The notes beneath the pieces are model-generated. The model had not been told where the DNA came from. It did not search any database and worked only from the letters and a program-made list of their open reading frames with translations. A DNA stretch of 64,000 bases. Source: an uncultured Saprospirales bacterium. Its GTDB lineage: Bacteria; Bacteroidota; Bacteroidia; Chitinophagales; Saprospiraceae. Location of the stretch: assembly GCA_937864265.1 (NCBI GenBank), contig CALMIR010000036.1:1-64000 (forward strand), given 5' to 3'. The position numbers and the translations under genes were made by a program. Below are positions 9,135-19,201 of the stretch, one piece after another. Positions within the stretch are counted from its first letter, which is position 1. Every line of letters starts with the position of its first letter.

Positions 9135-9614
9135 TTAGTAGCTGTTTTTTACCCGCCCCATACCCTCGTGATGCACCGGAAAATTCACCGAATTGGCGAT
9201 AAAGCACAAAGCATGCGCGCGTTCGTGCAAGGCATCCAATTGATCCAACATAAATGCCTCGCTCACGACAACCTGTGGCTTAAGCGTCACTTCCCTAAAA
9301 CGCCCGCCTCCGTCCGGGGTTTCCTCCATAACACCCGATGCCTGATCGTTGTATTCCAGCACGATCACGCCGCTATCTGCGCACAAGTGCAAAAACCAAA
9401 GCATGTGGCAACTCGACAAGGCAGCTACCAGCATTTCTTCTGGGTTGTAACGGCTCCTATCGCCCCGAAAGGCAGGATCGGATGAACCAGGTATTGGCGG
9501 TTTACCCGCTGCGCTCAGGATATGATCGCGGTCGTAAGCCCGGTAACCGCTCGTGCCTTCGCCCCGGTTGCCAGTCCATTCGAGTTGTACTTGGTAGTGG
9601 TGTGTTTTGGTCAT
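9135..9614 (-). CDS. OsmC-family protein
   Basis: The 159-residue protein has the OsmC/Ohr fold signature: NPEEMLVAALSSCHMLWFLHLC with the central-helix cysteine, preceded by GTSGYRAYDRDH. Members reduce organic hydroperoxides via a Cys pair or act in thiol stress. Here one Cys follows SS in the helix and another lies seven residues later, so the exact peroxidatic pair is not certain. It is a single-gene unit on the minus strand. Confidence 0.88.
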   Translation of the reverse strand: MTKTHHYQVQLEWTGNRGEGTSGYRAYDRDHILSAAGKPPIPGSSDPAFRGDRSRYNPEEMLVAALSSCHMLWFLHLCADSGVIVLEYNDQASGVMEETPDGGGRFREVTLKPQVVVSEAFMLDQLDALHERAHALCFIANSVNFPVHHEGMGRVKNSY

Positions 9615-9754
9615 GGTGTTGGATGAAGCTGTTTTGTGAAATGATGGGTAAAGCTAGGGCTTCCGGAGAAAGCAAGAATCACCCGTACATCAGAAACAAA
9701 GTGAAAAATAACCGTTAATTTTAAATACCAGCCTTAAATAGCTATAGAAAATCT

Positions 9755-9762
9755 TATTTTTG
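9755..9762 (+). promoter_or_regulatory. Putative -7 box of the AAA ATPase module
   Basis: TATTTTTG matches the Bacteroidota -7 consensus TAnnTTTG, 23 bp before the ATG of the AAA gene. No clear TTG -33 element is present at the expected distance. Confidence 0.4.
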
Positions 9763-9785
9763 TAAAAGTTGAACCATATTGAAGC

Positions 9786-10859
9786 ATGATAAGTGACATC
9801 CAGATAAAAAATTTTATGGGACATTCTGATCTTCAGTGCGAAGATATCCCTGCAATCAACCTGATTATAGGGCGGAATGATACAGGAAAAACTGGATTAT
9901 TAAAATTGCTCTACGCAACCGGCAAGGCGTTAGAAATTTATACGCTGAAAAAAAAATCTGGCGATGCCTCCTTCAAGAAAGAACTGGCCGAAAAGTTGTT
10001 AAATACCTTCATGCCACGTAAACACAACTTAGGAGAATTGGTACAAAAAGGACGCAGCGAAAAGCTGGAAGTGGGGATACACTTTTCGATCCCTACATTT
10101 CAATACAATCAAAGTATCCATTTTTCTTTCGGCAATAAAACGGAGGATACGATACCGCATAGCAACGATGAGGTGAATCTGTTACCCAGTGGCGGGATGA
10201 ATGTGCTTTTTATTCCGGCAAAAGAAGTATTAACCGCGTACAACGATATACGCTCTATGCGTGAAAGCTTTTACGGACGGGGTTTTGACGACACTTACCT
10301 GGATTTGATAAAAGCACTTAGCCTGGAGCCGACTCATGGGCGCACTAACGGTGCTTTACGAGGCGTAAATAAGGAATTGGAAAACCTGTTTGAAGGCAAG
10401 ATTGAATATACCGGACAATCCGAACAACCTTTTTTATTCAAAAAAGGCAATCAGTTGTTTGCTATGCAACAAACGGCAGAAGGCATTAAGAAAATAGGTA
10501 TTCTAAACAACCTGATTGCCAATGGTCAGCTAGATAAAGGCACAGTGTTGTTTATGGATGAACCTGAAACAGCATTACACCCGGATGCAGTAAGGGCCTT
10601 AGTGGAGATGTTGGTTGCTATGAGCAAAAATGGGGTTCAGCTATTTCTTGCAACACACAGTTACTTTGTTATCAAGCAATTGGCACTTTGTGCAAAAAGG
10701 GACACACTAAACATACTTTGCTGGAGCTTAGAAAAAAAACAAGACCTAGTTAGTCACAGTTTTAACCGCCTGATAGCAGGTATTTTACCAGATAATTCGA
10801 TAGTAAATGAAGCCCTAGCTATGTATAACGATGATCTAAAACTTTCTATAGGATTATAA
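9786..10859 (+). CDS. AAA-family (OLD/AAA15-like) ATPase
   Basis: The 357-residue protein begins IKNFMGHSDLQC, as SMC/RecF/OLD-type ATPases do, then has Walker A GRNDTGKT (residues about 29-36), a long insert, and Walker B LFMDEPETALHP (about 255) with the following LATHSYFVIKQL switch region. No TOPRIM domain follows, so it is shorter than full OLD nucleases. The next gene starts 1 bp after its stop and encodes a PD-(D/E)XK-like protein. Two-gene ATPase plus nuclease sets such as Septu and PARIS act in phage defence, so a defence or DNA-processing role is inferred. Confidence 0.85.
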   Translation: MISDIQIKNFMGHSDLQCEDIPAINLIIGRNDTGKTGLLKLLYATGKALEIYTLKKKSGDASFKKELAEKLLNTFMPRKHNLGELVQKGRSEKLEVGIHFSIPTFQYNQSIHFSFGNKTEDTIPHSNDEVNLLPSGGMNVLFIPAKEVLTAYNDIRSMRESFYGRGFDDTYLDLIKALSLEPTHGRTNGALRGVNKELENLFEGKIEYTGQSEQPFLFKKGNQLFAMQQTAEGIKKIGILNNLIANGQLDKGTVLFMDEPETALHPDAVRALVEMLVAMSKNGVQLFLATHSYFVIKQLALCAKRDTLNILCWSLEKKQDLVSHSFNRLIAGILPDNSIVNEALAMYNDDLKLSIGL

Positions 10860-10860
10860 C

Positions 10861-11391
10861 ATGCCATTATTGATGCCTTTGGAAGAAAACGGTGTCAGGG
10901 TACATTTTCCTGATTCTAATTATTTTCAGCTAAGCACGTGTAGCGCTTATCAGGCCATTTCAGGGCAGGGCGTTAAAGAAATGGATATTGGGTGTCTGGA
11001 TACTACAAACAATATCCTTTGGTTGGTAGAAATGAAAGGCTATTATCATCCCTCAAACGCCAGGCATCTTCCCAAAGATTTGAGCAAGGCTACCGAGGTG
11101 GACAATATACTGGACGAGTTATGTACCAAAAGTATTCATACCCTTTGTCAAATTACGACTACCCGAGCAGGTACTAAGTCTTGTATCGGACAAGTTATAC
11201 CCGATCAAACGTCCATAAAATTAGTGTATCTGATACGTACAATCCCTGGCCAAGAAACCTACCTAAATCCTATGCAGGATGCTTTAAGAGCAAAATTAAA
11301 GTCATTTATTGCCATTTACCGAATAGATGCCGTAACGATCATTGACTATGATTATGCAGTAAGTCAGCAATTACTTAGTTGGGTTGTGTGA
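10861..11391 (+). CDS. Small PD-(D/E)XK nuclease-like partner of the AAA ATPase
   Basis: The 176-residue protein has no family name I recognise. Residues 41-60 read MDIGCLDTTNNILWLVEMKG, a strand-turn-strand with D42, E57 and K59, which is the D-x(n)-ExK pattern of PD-(D/E)XK nucleases. The C-terminal half is alternating strands and helices without further motifs. With a 1-bp spacing from the ATPase the two are certainly co-transcribed. It could be the nuclease effector gated by the ATPase. Alternatively the fold could be a non-catalytic restriction-endonuclease-like domain. Confidence 0.6.
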   Translation: MPLLMPLEENGVRVHFPDSNYFQLSTCSAYQAISGQGVKEMDIGCLDTTNNILWLVEMKGYYHPSNARHLPKDLSKATEVDNILDELCTKSIHTLCQITTTRAGTKSCIGQVIPDQTSIKLVYLIRTIPGQETYLNPMQDALRAKLKSFIAIYRIDAVTIIDYDYAVSQQLLSWVV

Positions 11392-11674
11392 AGTAAAAAA
11401 CCATTTTTGGGATATTAGCTCAAACAACACCTTTCTCTATACAACCTTTCCATCTGTAATACCCACCTTATTTTAGAATTCAGCGGAATTTTCCCAAAAA
11501 ATAACCCCGCAATGCTGTAACCAAATGATATGCAATGCGTAATACAAATAAAGATTTGTGATTATCGCCACAACTAAAACAAAAAACCTAATTTTAGGGC
11601 AATAAAGACATCATCTTTTTGGTTACAAGTAAACGTTGGCTTAAAGTTTCATAAACTAGTGAGTGTAAAGTCGC
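11392..11674. other. AT-rich gap without a gene
   Basis: No coding region with recognisable family features lies here. It is AT-rich and ends at a plus-strand terminator-like hairpin about 280 bp beyond the last stop codon. Either the ATPase module has a long 3' untranslated region or an unannotated small RNA is encoded. Confidence 0.35.
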
Positions 11675-11710
11675 AGCTCCTTCTCATCCAAGAGGGGGCT
11701 GTTTTTGTTT
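11675..11710 (+). terminator. Intrinsic terminator-like hairpin
   Basis: AGCTCCTTCT and AGAGGGGGCT pair over ten positions (two G-U pairs) around a CATCCA loop and are followed by GTTTTTGTTT. Confidence 0.55.
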
Positions 11711-11759
11711 AGCATAAAATGTCGTATATTTATCCTTCGCCATTGCCAACGTTCCTACT

Positions 11760-14700
11760 ATGATGAAAAAACAGCTTTTTTACGCTATTTCCATCGGGCT
11801 TTTAGCCTTTTCCTTGTCTTCTTGTGCCAGCTACCAACTGCGCTATGGCAAAACCGGGAAAAACTGGGAACAGGAATTAGCAACTCCTGAAACCCCATTG
11901 GTCAATCGAGTTTTTTTGGTCGGCGATGCCGGATATACGCCCAACGATACGACCTCCCCAGCATTAGTATTGCTCCAAAAGAAACTGGCCGAAACCACAG
12001 CGCCCGCTGCTGTTGTTTTTTTGGGCGACAATTTATACCCCAACGGCATGGCTCCTTCCGATAGCCCCGAACGGGAAAGAGACGAGTATCGGATCAAGGC
12101 GCAATTGGATGTGGTCAAGGATTTTGAAGACCTCAAAGTATTTTTTGTACCGGGCAACCACGATTGGTACGATCATGGATTGGATGGCATCAAGCGGGAA
12201 AAAAAGTTCATCGAAAATTACCTAGATCGGAAGGACGTGTGGCTGCCGAAACCAGGCTGTGGCGATCCAGTAGAAGTAAAAATCTCCGATCAGTTGGTCT
12301 TGATTTTGATAGACTCGCAATGGTACCTAACGGATTGGGACGATGAGCCAGAAATAAACAACGGCTGTGAAATTCAAAGCCGCGATGTTTTCATCCGGTA
12401 CATGGAAGAAGCCATAAAAAGCAATCGCCATAAAAACATCTTGATCGCGCTGCACCATCCGCCCTACACCAATGGCCCTCATGGCGGGCGCTTCACGCTG
12501 AAAGAACACATCTTCCCATTCACCTCCGTCAATAAAAAATTGTGGATTCCCTTGCCGATAGTCGGCACCATGATGCAATTTATCCGAGGAACGGTGGGAC
12601 ACAACCAGGATGTCAGCCATCCTAGATACAGAGAAATGACCAGCAGCATCATCAGTGCCGCTCAGAAGAATGGCAATTTTGTTCTGGCCTCCGGACATGA
12701 ACATACCTTACAATATTTTGAAAAAGACGGCCAATCGTTCGTCGTCAGCGGTTCGGGTTCAAAAAGAAGTCCGCTAGGCGGGGGCAATGAAATGATATTT
12801 GGCTATGGGCAATATGGGTTTGCCTACATCGACTACCACGCAGATGGCTCCGCCTGGTTGAGCTACTGGAGCGCAGAAGCCGATGCCCCCGATGGAAGGT
12901 TAGTGTACAAAAAAAAGATCAGCGAGCCCTTGAAAGACTTGCAAGCCGTGGCTCAGGACAGTTTTCCGCCTTTCCCCGAGGAAACAAGCGCGCCAATCAC
13001 AAAGGAAACTTTTAACAACAGTTTTTTATGGCGCTTTTTTTGGGGAAAACACTACCGCGATAGCTATGAAGTGACCGTAAACGTGCCAGCCATTGATTTG
13101 GAGGAGCACAAAGGCGGCCTTACCCCATTGAAGCGCGGCGGCGGTTATCAAACCAATTCCCTGCGCCTGGGCACAGAAGAAGGCAAAGAATACGTCATCC
13201 GCTCCATCGATAAGGATGCATCCAGAACACTTTCCTATCCGTTTAATCAATCTATTGCCTCCGATTTGCTGCGCGACAACTTCAGCGCTTCCCATCCACT
13301 TTCTGCATTGCCCGTTTCTGTTTTGGCGAAAGCCGCAGGGGTTTACCATACCAATCCGGAATTGGTTTACCTGCCCCGACAGCCAGCCCTGGGCATTTTC
13401 AATGAAGAGTTTGGCGATGGCCTGTATGTGATGGAAGAAAGACCCGATGACGACCACTGGGGAGAAGCGGAACAGTTTGGCAACTCCGACAACATCGTTA
13501 GCACTTCCGATGTATTGGAGGAAATATTCAACGAACACGATGAGCAAGTGGACTATCCCTGGGTCGTGCGCTCGCGCTTATTTGATGTATTGATTGGCGA
13601 TTGGGATCGTCACGACGACCAGTGGCGATGGGCAGAAATAGATCAGGAAGCAACCGACTTTTACCGCCCCATTCCGCGCGACCGGGATCAGGCTTTTAGC
13701 AAATACGACGGTTTGGTTCTAGGATTGGGCCGACAAACGGCGCCCAATATCAAGAAGCTCATGGTTTTCAAGGGCGATTTAAAAAAAGTGAAATGGCTCA
13801 CCTATAACGGGCGGCATTTTGACCGGACTTTCCTTTCTGGCGCTTCCTGGGAAACCTGGGAAGCAGAAGCCCAGCAGATACAACAATCGCTGGACGATGC
13901 AACCATCGAACGCGCTTTTACCAGCACTTGGCCAGAAAGTATTTATGCCTTGGATGGTGCAGCAATTGCCGCCAAGTTAATAAATCGGCGTAATGACTTG
14001 CTTCGGATCGCCCGGCAATACTACCTGCAAACCGCAGCCGAAGTGGATGTGATTGGCACCAACAAAAAAGACCTATTTGCCGTAGAGCGTCTGGAAAACG
14101 GGGCTACCCGCGTCGCTGTTTATGATGCCAATAAGGCGGGAGAAAAGCAGGAAAAAATTTACGACCGCACCTTTTTACCGGATGAAACCCGGCAAATTGT
14201 CTTGTACGGATTGGATGGCGACGACTTCTTTGAAATTAGTGGTCAGGCCAAAAAAGCAATACTGGTGCGCATCGTAGCTGGTTTGGGCGAAGACACTTAT
14301 ACCGATCAGTCGGATATTAAAAACGGCGGTAAGTCGCTGGTGTTTTACGACCCTTTGTCTGAAAAACGCCACCTGGAAATGGGCAAGGAAACCAAGCTGT
14401 TTCTGAACGACAATCCTTTTTACAATACCTTGTATCGCCGCTCGCTCGACTATGAATTTGATTACGGCATGCTATTGCCATCAGCCGCCTACAACCTGGA
14501 TGACGGATTTTTATTGGGCATCAGCGGGCAATACACCACCTATGGTTTTAAAAAAGCGCCTTATGCTAGCCACCACCAGTATTATGGCCAATACGCCCTG
14601 GCTACAAGCGGTTTTTTACTGGGTTATAAAGGCGAATTCATCGACGTATTTGGCAAGTGGGAGTTGACCCTCGACGCACAAGCACAAGGCCCTTTGTACG

Positions 14701-15536
14701 CCATCAACTATTATGGCGATGGCAATGAAACCCTTGATCCCACGCAGTCTGTTGGAGATGCTGATGATGCCGACCTGGACTTCAACCGGGTACGACAACG
14801 CTTGGTGAGCTTTGCCCCAGCCATTACCCGACGGATGAACGAACAATCGGAGTTTTCCATAGGCCCTACCTTCGAATCCATTCGCATTGACCGCACGGAA
14901 GGCCGCTACATCGACCAAATTGGCGATCGCTTTGACCCAGAGTTGTTTGATGGGCTAGAGTTTTTAGGGTTGCGCACCATCTTCGATTATCGCAATACAG
15001 ATAGTCCTGCCATCCCAACCCGGGGCGTAGGATTATATACCGAACTGGGCTGGAAGCAGCAACTGGACGATACGGAAAAGTCTTTTCCTTACCTCAACGC
15101 CGCCCTCACGGCATACCAGCAATTGGATGCCAGCGCCAGCCTGGTGTTTGCCACCCGCATCGGCGTAGAGCACCGTTTCAGCGATGGATATGAGTTTTTC
15201 CAGGCAGCCACGTTGGGCGGCCCTGGCCCAAATGCCAATTTCCGGGGCTTCCGACGCAACCGATTTACAGGGAAAACCGCGTTTTATCAGAACATAGACC
15301 TGCGCTGGCGGATCCTCAATTCTGGCAACAAAGTCGTTCCATTTTCATTAGGCCTATTGGCGGGCTTCGATCACGGGCGGGTATGGATCGAAGAGGAGGA
15401 ATCTGAACTATGGCATTACAGCTATGGCGGCGGTCTGTGGATCAGCCCATTTGACTTATTGGTCATCAAAGCCAGCCTATTTTTCCCTGATGGAGAGGCA
15501 GGGCGTCTGCTGTTTGGCGGGGCTTTCTTTTTTTAG
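11760..15536 (+). CDS. Metallophosphoesterase / kinase-like / Omp85 barrel fusion lipoprotein
   Basis: The 1258-residue protein starts with a lipoprotein signal (SLSSCASY, Cys22). Residues about 50-370 carry calcineurin-like phosphoesterase motifs: VGDAGYTP, LGDNLYPNG, PGNHDWYDHG, ALHHPPYTNG and SGHEHTLQ. Residues about 430-760 contain VIRSIDKDASRT, LIGDWDRHDDQW (about 613) and PIPRDRDQAF (about 640). These resemble the ATP/metal-binding core of atypical kinases (Fam20/CotH/HipA style). Residues about 900-1258 form an outer-membrane barrel with the Omp85-like FRGFRRNRFTGK (about 1160) and end in GAFFF with a terminal aromatic. It is probably anchored in the outer membrane. The start could be either of two adjacent ATGs at 11760 and 11763. 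Confidence 0.8.
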   Translation: MMKKQLFYAISIGLLAFSLSSCASYQLRYGKTGKNWEQELATPETPLVNRVFLVGDAGYTPNDTTSPALVLLQKKLAETTAPAAVVFLGDNLYPNGMAPSDSPERERDEYRIKAQLDVVKDFEDLKVFFVPGNHDWYDHGLDGIKREKKFIENYLDRKDVWLPKPGCGDPVEVKISDQLVLILIDSQWYLTDWDDEPEINNGCEIQSRDVFIRYMEEAIKSNRHKNILIALHHPPYTNGPHGGRFTLKEHIFPFTSVNKKLWIPLPIVGTMMQFIRGTVGHNQDVSHPRYREMTSSIISAAQKNGNFVLASGHEHTLQYFEKDGQSFVVSGSGSKRSPLGGGNEMIFGYGQYGFAYIDYHADGSAWLSYWSAEADAPDGRLVYKKKISEPLKDLQAVAQDSFPPFPEETSAPITKETFNNSFLWRFFWGKHYRDSYEVTVNVPAIDLEEHKGGLTPLKRGGGYQTNSLRLGTEEGKEYVIRSIDKDASRTLSYPFNQSIASDLLRDNFSASHPLSALPVSVLAKAAGVYHTNPELVYLPRQPALGIFNEEFGDGLYVMEERPDDDHWGEAEQFGNSDNIVSTSDVLEEIFNEHDEQVDYPWVVRSRLFDVLIGDWDRHDDQWRWAEIDQEATDFYRPIPRDRDQAFSKYDGLVLGLGRQTAPNIKKLMVFKGDLKKVKWLTYNGRHFDRTFLSGASWETWEAEAQQIQQSLDDATIERAFTSTWPESIYALDGAAIAAKLINRRNDLLRIARQYYLQTAAEVDVIGTNKKDLFAVERLENGATRVAVYDANKAGEKQEKIYDRTFLPDETRQIVLYGLDGDDFFEISGQAKKAILVRIVAGLGEDTYTDQSDIKNGGKSLVFYDPLSEKRHLEMGKETKLFLNDNPFYNTLYRRSLDYEFDYGMLLPSAAYNLDDGFLLGISGQYTTYGFKKAPYASHHQYYGQYALATSGFLLGYKGEFIDVFGKWELTLDAQAQGPLYAINYYGDGNETLDPTQSVGDADDADLDFNRVRQRLVSFAPAITRRMNEQSEFSIGPTFESIRIDRTEGRYIDQIGDRFDPELFDGLEFLGLRTIFDYRNTDSPAIPTRGVGLYTELGWKQQLDDTEKSFPYLNAALTAYQQLDASASLVFATRIGVEHRFSDGYEFFQAATLGGPGPNANFRGFRRNRFTGKTAFYQNIDLRWRILNSGNKVVPFSLGLLAGFDHGRVWIEEEESELWHYSYGGGLWISPFDLLVIKASLFFPDGEAGRLLFGGAFFF

Positions 15537-15664
15537 GTGTGAAAAAAGCAAAACGGTATTCGTTCCGAGTAGTAGGAGGTTTGCCCAATAAGCCAGCTAA
15601 AGCACTACCTCAGCCTTAGTCATTGCTTCGGGCAATGTCCCTAAATGGCTATTAATTGGCTACA

Positions 15665-16741
15665 CTACCCCTTCTCCATGAACAAATAATCATAATGAAT
15701 CAGTGGTTTTTGGTTTTTTTGCCCCGCGTATTGCCGGGCAGTGGCCGCTTGGTACTGCGCGATGCCCTGCCCGATGGCCTGCCCTTGTGCATTCAGAATT
15801 CTGATGATATCGCCCTTTTCAAATTCGCCGTCCACTTCTAATATGCCTACGGGCAACAAGCTGGAGATGCTGCTGCGCAAGGCTTGTTCGGCGCCCTCAT
15901 TGATTTTGACAGCTCCTTTGTTTGCTTCAAAATTATAAGCCATCCACTTTTTAAAGTCCGATATTTTCTCTGTGGCCACAAAGCGCGTGAATAGCCCGCG
16001 CCCGGCCATCACTTCCAACAGCACATTCGGGCGATTGCCATTGGCAATATAAGTGTCGATGCCTACCTTGGCGGCTTTTTGGGCAATGCGCAATTTGGTC
16101 ATCATGCCCCCGCGCCCGAAGGAAGACTTGGAGGGCGAAATCAGTTGCAAAATCTGTTTGTCATCGGGGTGAATTTCGGCTACCACCTGGCTTTCGGGCT
16201 TATCCGGATGGCCATCCAACACCCCGTCCACGCTGGACAGGATGATGAGCTTGTCGGCATTGACCATCGCTGCAACCAATCCGGCCAATTCGTCGTTGTC
16301 GGTAAACATCAGTTCGCTGACCGATACCACGTCGTTTTCATTCACCACTGGCACTACCTGATCGCGCAGCAAAGCCTGGAAGCAGTTTTTCATATTGATG
16401 TAGTGCTGCCGCCCTTTGAAATCGTCTTTGGTAGCCAGTACCTGGGCGCAAAACAACTGGTGGTTGGCAAACAATTGCCGATACAGCTCCATCAGCCGCA
16501 CTTGGCCAATAGCGGAGAGCACCTGTCGGCGCACCACTTTGCTGAGGTCGTCCGGTACGGCAATCATGGATCGCCCGGCGCCGACCGCCCCGGACGAAAC
16601 AAGGATAACCGCATGACCCTCCCGCTTCAGCGCGGCGATTTGATCCACCAAATGACTGATGTTGGTGATATTGAGCAAGCCGTCTTTTCTGGCAATGACA
16701 TTAGTACCTACTTTGACGACGATTTTTGCGATAGCCGACAT
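15665..16741 (-). CDS. proB: Glutamate 5-kinase with PUA domain
   Basis: The 358-residue enzyme phosphorylates L-glutamate to gamma-glutamyl phosphate, the first step of proline synthesis. It has the amino-acid-kinase domain with VVKVGTNVIA, LVSSGAVGAGR, VPVVNENDVVS and DNDELAGLVAAMVNAD. Then comes FGRGGMMTKLRIAQKAAKVG, followed by a C-terminal PUA domain (VDGEFEKGDIIRIL). Length is typical of the two-domain enzyme. proA is not adjacent, which is unusual but not rare. It is divergent from the aconitase gene. Confidence 0.94.
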   Translation of the reverse strand: MSAIAKIVVKVGTNVIARKDGLLNITNISHLVDQIAALKREGHAVILVSSGAVGAGRSMIAVPDDLSKVVRRQVLSAIGQVRLMELYRQLFANHQLFCAQVLATKDDFKGRQHYINMKNCFQALLRDQVVPVVNENDVVSVSELMFTDNDELAGLVAAMVNADKLIILSSVDGVLDGHPDKPESQVVAEIHPDDKQILQLISPSKSSFGRGGMMTKLRIAQKAAKVGIDTYIANGNRPNVLLEVMAGRGLFTRFVATEKISDFKKWMAYNFEANKGAVKINEGAEQALRSSISSLLPVGILEVDGEFEKGDIIRILNAQGQAIGQGIAQYQAATARQYAGQKNQKPLIHYDYLFMEKG

Positions 16742-16810
16742 ACACGAAACGGGTTTGTAAGGGAATGATGAACAATTTTTCAGTCAAGGTCATTCTTACT
16801 GGTTGAGGGC

Positions 16811-16842
16811 TTGTTTAGAATTTCCCAAAAGTCGTACATTTG
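16811..16842 (+). promoter_or_regulatory. Putative promoter of aconitase
   Basis: TTG at 16811 and TACATTTG at 16835-16842 match the Bacteroidota -33/-7 pattern with a 21-bp spacer, about 60 bp before the start codon. Confidence 0.55.
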
Positions 16843-16905
16843 TTGGCATTTCGCAACAAGAATGTGGATAGAACTTTTTGATACCTTAAAATAAAATTTG
16901 TTACC

Positions 16906-19185
16906 ATGGCTTTTGATATTGATATGATCAAAGCGCTCTACGAACGCTTGCCGGAAAAAATAACAGCCGCCAGAAAAGCGCTCGGTCGCCCAATGACGCT
17001 GTCCGAAAAAATTCTTTACGCGCATTTACACCCCGATTCGCCCCTTCAAGCCTATCAGAGAGGCAAAGACTACGTTTTCTTCGCCCCTGACCGGGTTGCC
17101 ATGCAGGATGCCACCGCTCAAATGGCGTTGTTGCAGTTCATGACGGCTGGTCGCGATAAGGTGGCAGTGCCTTCTACCGTTCACTGCGATCACCTGATCT
17201 TGGCCAAAGACGGCGCTGTCCAGGATTTGAAAGCTGCAGAAAATGAAAACTCCGAAGTATATGATTTCCTCAGCTCCATCTCCAACAAGTACGGTATTGG
17301 ATTCTGGAAGCCGGGCGCGGGCATCATCCACCAGATTGTATTGGAAAACTACGCTTTCCCCGGCGGTATGATGATCGGTACCGATTCCCACACCCCCAAC
17401 GCTGCCGGCTTAGGCATGATAGCCATAGGCGTAGGTGGTGCCGATGCGGTGGACGTGATGGCAGGGATGGCTTGGGAACTGAAAATGCCCAAATTGATCG
17501 GCGTGAAGCTGACTGGAAAACTGAGCGGCTGGACTTCTCCTAAAGACGTGATTCTGAAAGTAGCGGGTATCTTGACCGTAAAAGGCGGCACCGGCGCTAT
17601 TGTAGAGTATTTTGGCGAAGGCGCACAATCCATGTCTTGTACCGGAAAAGGTACCATCGGCAACATGGGCGCAGAAATCGGCGCTACCACTTCTACTTTT
17701 GGCTACGACGAGGCCATGTCGCGCTACCTGCGCGCTACCGACCGCGCCGATGTGGCCGAACTGGCCGATACCGTAAAAGAACACCTGAACGCCGACCCGG
17801 AATGTTACGCCCATCCTGAGCAGTACTTCGATCAGGTAGTTGAAATAGATTTGTCCACCCTGGAGCCACACATCAATGGCCCTTATACGCCCGATTTGGC
17901 CTGGCCAATTTCCCAGTTTGCGAAAGCGGTGAAAGAAAACAATTACCCGCAAAAATTGGAGGTCGGCTTGATCGGTTCTTGTACCAACTCCTCCTATGAA
18001 GACTTGGATCGCGCTGCTTCTCTGGCCCGTCAGGCCGTCGATAAAAACCTAAAGGTAAAAGCAGAATTCACCATCACCCCGGGTTCGGAGCAAATTCGCT
18101 ACACCGTGGCCCGCGATGGTCAGTTGGATGCTTTTGAACAAATAGGTGGCGTGGTATTGGCCAACGCCTGCGGCCCTTGCATCGGTCAGTGGCAGCGCCA
18201 TACCGACGATCCCAATCGCGCCAACTCCATCATCACTTCTTTCAATCGCAATTTTAGCAAGCGCAACGACGGCAACCCACAAACCCGTTCTTTTGTGGCC
18301 TCACCGGAAATCGTTACTGCGCTGGCCATTGCAGGTGACCTGACTTTCAACCCGCTGACGGATACCTTGATGAATGAAAGCGGTGTGGCTGTAAAATTGG
18401 ATCCACCCTCTGGCGTGGAATTGCCGCCCAAAGGATTTGCCGTAGAAGATGCGGGCTTCATCCCGCCAGTGGAAGATGGCAGCAGCGTAGTGGTGGCCGT
18501 AAGCCCCGATTCGGATCGCCTGCAATTGTTGGAGCCTTTTACGCCGATCACTACGGACGAACTGACAGGCATGCGCCTGCTCATCAAAACCAAAGGCAAG
18601 TGTACCACCGACCACATTTCGATGGCCGGCCCCTGGCTGGTGTATCGCGGCCACTTGGACAATATTTCCAATAACTGCTTCATCGGTGCGGTGAATTATT
18701 TCAACGATGAAACGAACAAGGTGGCCAATTATGTGGACAGCCCCGCGCAGGCCGAGTATATGGCAGTACCAGCTTCTGCCCGCAAGTACAAAGCGGCGGG
18801 CATCAGTACCATCGTTTTTGGGGAAGAAAACTACGGCGAAGGCTCTTCCAGAGAGCACGCCGCGATGGAACCCCGCCATTTAGGCGTAAAAGCAGTAGTG
18901 GTCAAGTCCTTTGCCCGCATACACGAGACCAACCTGAAGAAGCAAGGCATGCTGGCTTTTACTTTCATAAATCCAGCGGATTACGAGAAAGTGCGCCAGG
19001 ACGATACGATTGACCTTGTTGGCTTCGATACCATGCAGCCCGGCCAGCCACTGACCATCGTACTGCACCACGCCGATGGCACAAGCGAACAATTTGACGT
19101 AAGCCATTCTTACAATCAGGCGCAGATCGATTGGGTGCGCGCCGGCTCGGCTTTGAATAAGATTCGCGAGGAGTTGATGGGCTAA
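16906..19185 (+). CDS. acnA: Aconitate hydratase (mitochondrial type)
   Basis: The 759-residue enzyme interconverts citrate and isocitrate in the TCA cycle. Its [4Fe-4S] cysteines are C359 ([10 protein letters not shown]), C422 and C425 ([11 protein letters not shown]), one residue off the bovine mitochondrial positions. SDSHTPN-type elements ([13 protein letters not shown]) and the C-terminal swivel domain with [15 protein letters not shown] are complete. It is the mitochondrial-like single-chain form usual in Bacteroidota, distinct from AcnB. It is transcribed alone. Confidence 0.96.
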   Translation: MAFDIDMIKALYERLPEKITAARKALGRPMTLSEKILYAHLHPDSPLQAYQRGKDYVFFAPDRVAMQDATAQMALLQFMTAGRDKVAVPSTVHCDHLILAKDGAVQDLKAAENENSEVYDFLSSISNKYGIGFWKPGAGIIHQIVLENYAFPGGMMIGTDSHTPNAAGLGMIAIGVGGADAVDVMAGMAWELKMPKLIGVKLTGKLSGWTSPKDVILKVAGILTVKGGTGAIVEYFGEGAQSMSCTGKGTIGNMGAEIGATTSTFGYDEAMSRYLRATDRADVAELADTVKEHLNADPECYAHPEQYFDQVVEIDLSTLEPHINGPYTPDLAWPISQFAKAVKENNYPQKLEVGLIGSCTNSSYEDLDRAASLARQAVDKNLKVKAEFTITPGSEQIRYTVARDGQLDAFEQIGGVVLANACGPCIGQWQRHTDDPNRANSIITSFNRNFSKRNDGNPQTRSFVASPEIVTALAIAGDLTFNPLTDTLMNESGVAVKLDPPSGVELPPKGFAVEDAGFIPPVEDGSSVVVAVSPDSDRLQLLEPFTPITTDELTGMRLLIKTKGKCTTDHISMAGPWLVYRGHLDNISNNCFIGAVNYFNDETNKVANYVDSPAQAEYMAVPASARKYKAAGISTIVFGEENYGEGSSREHAAMEPRHLGVKAVVVKSFARIHETNLKKQGMLAFTFINPADYEKVRQDDTIDLVGFDTMQPGQPLTIVLHHADGTSEQFDVSHSYNQAQIDWVRAGSALNKIREELMG

Positions 19186-19201
19186 TGGTGTAAAAAATAA
19201 C

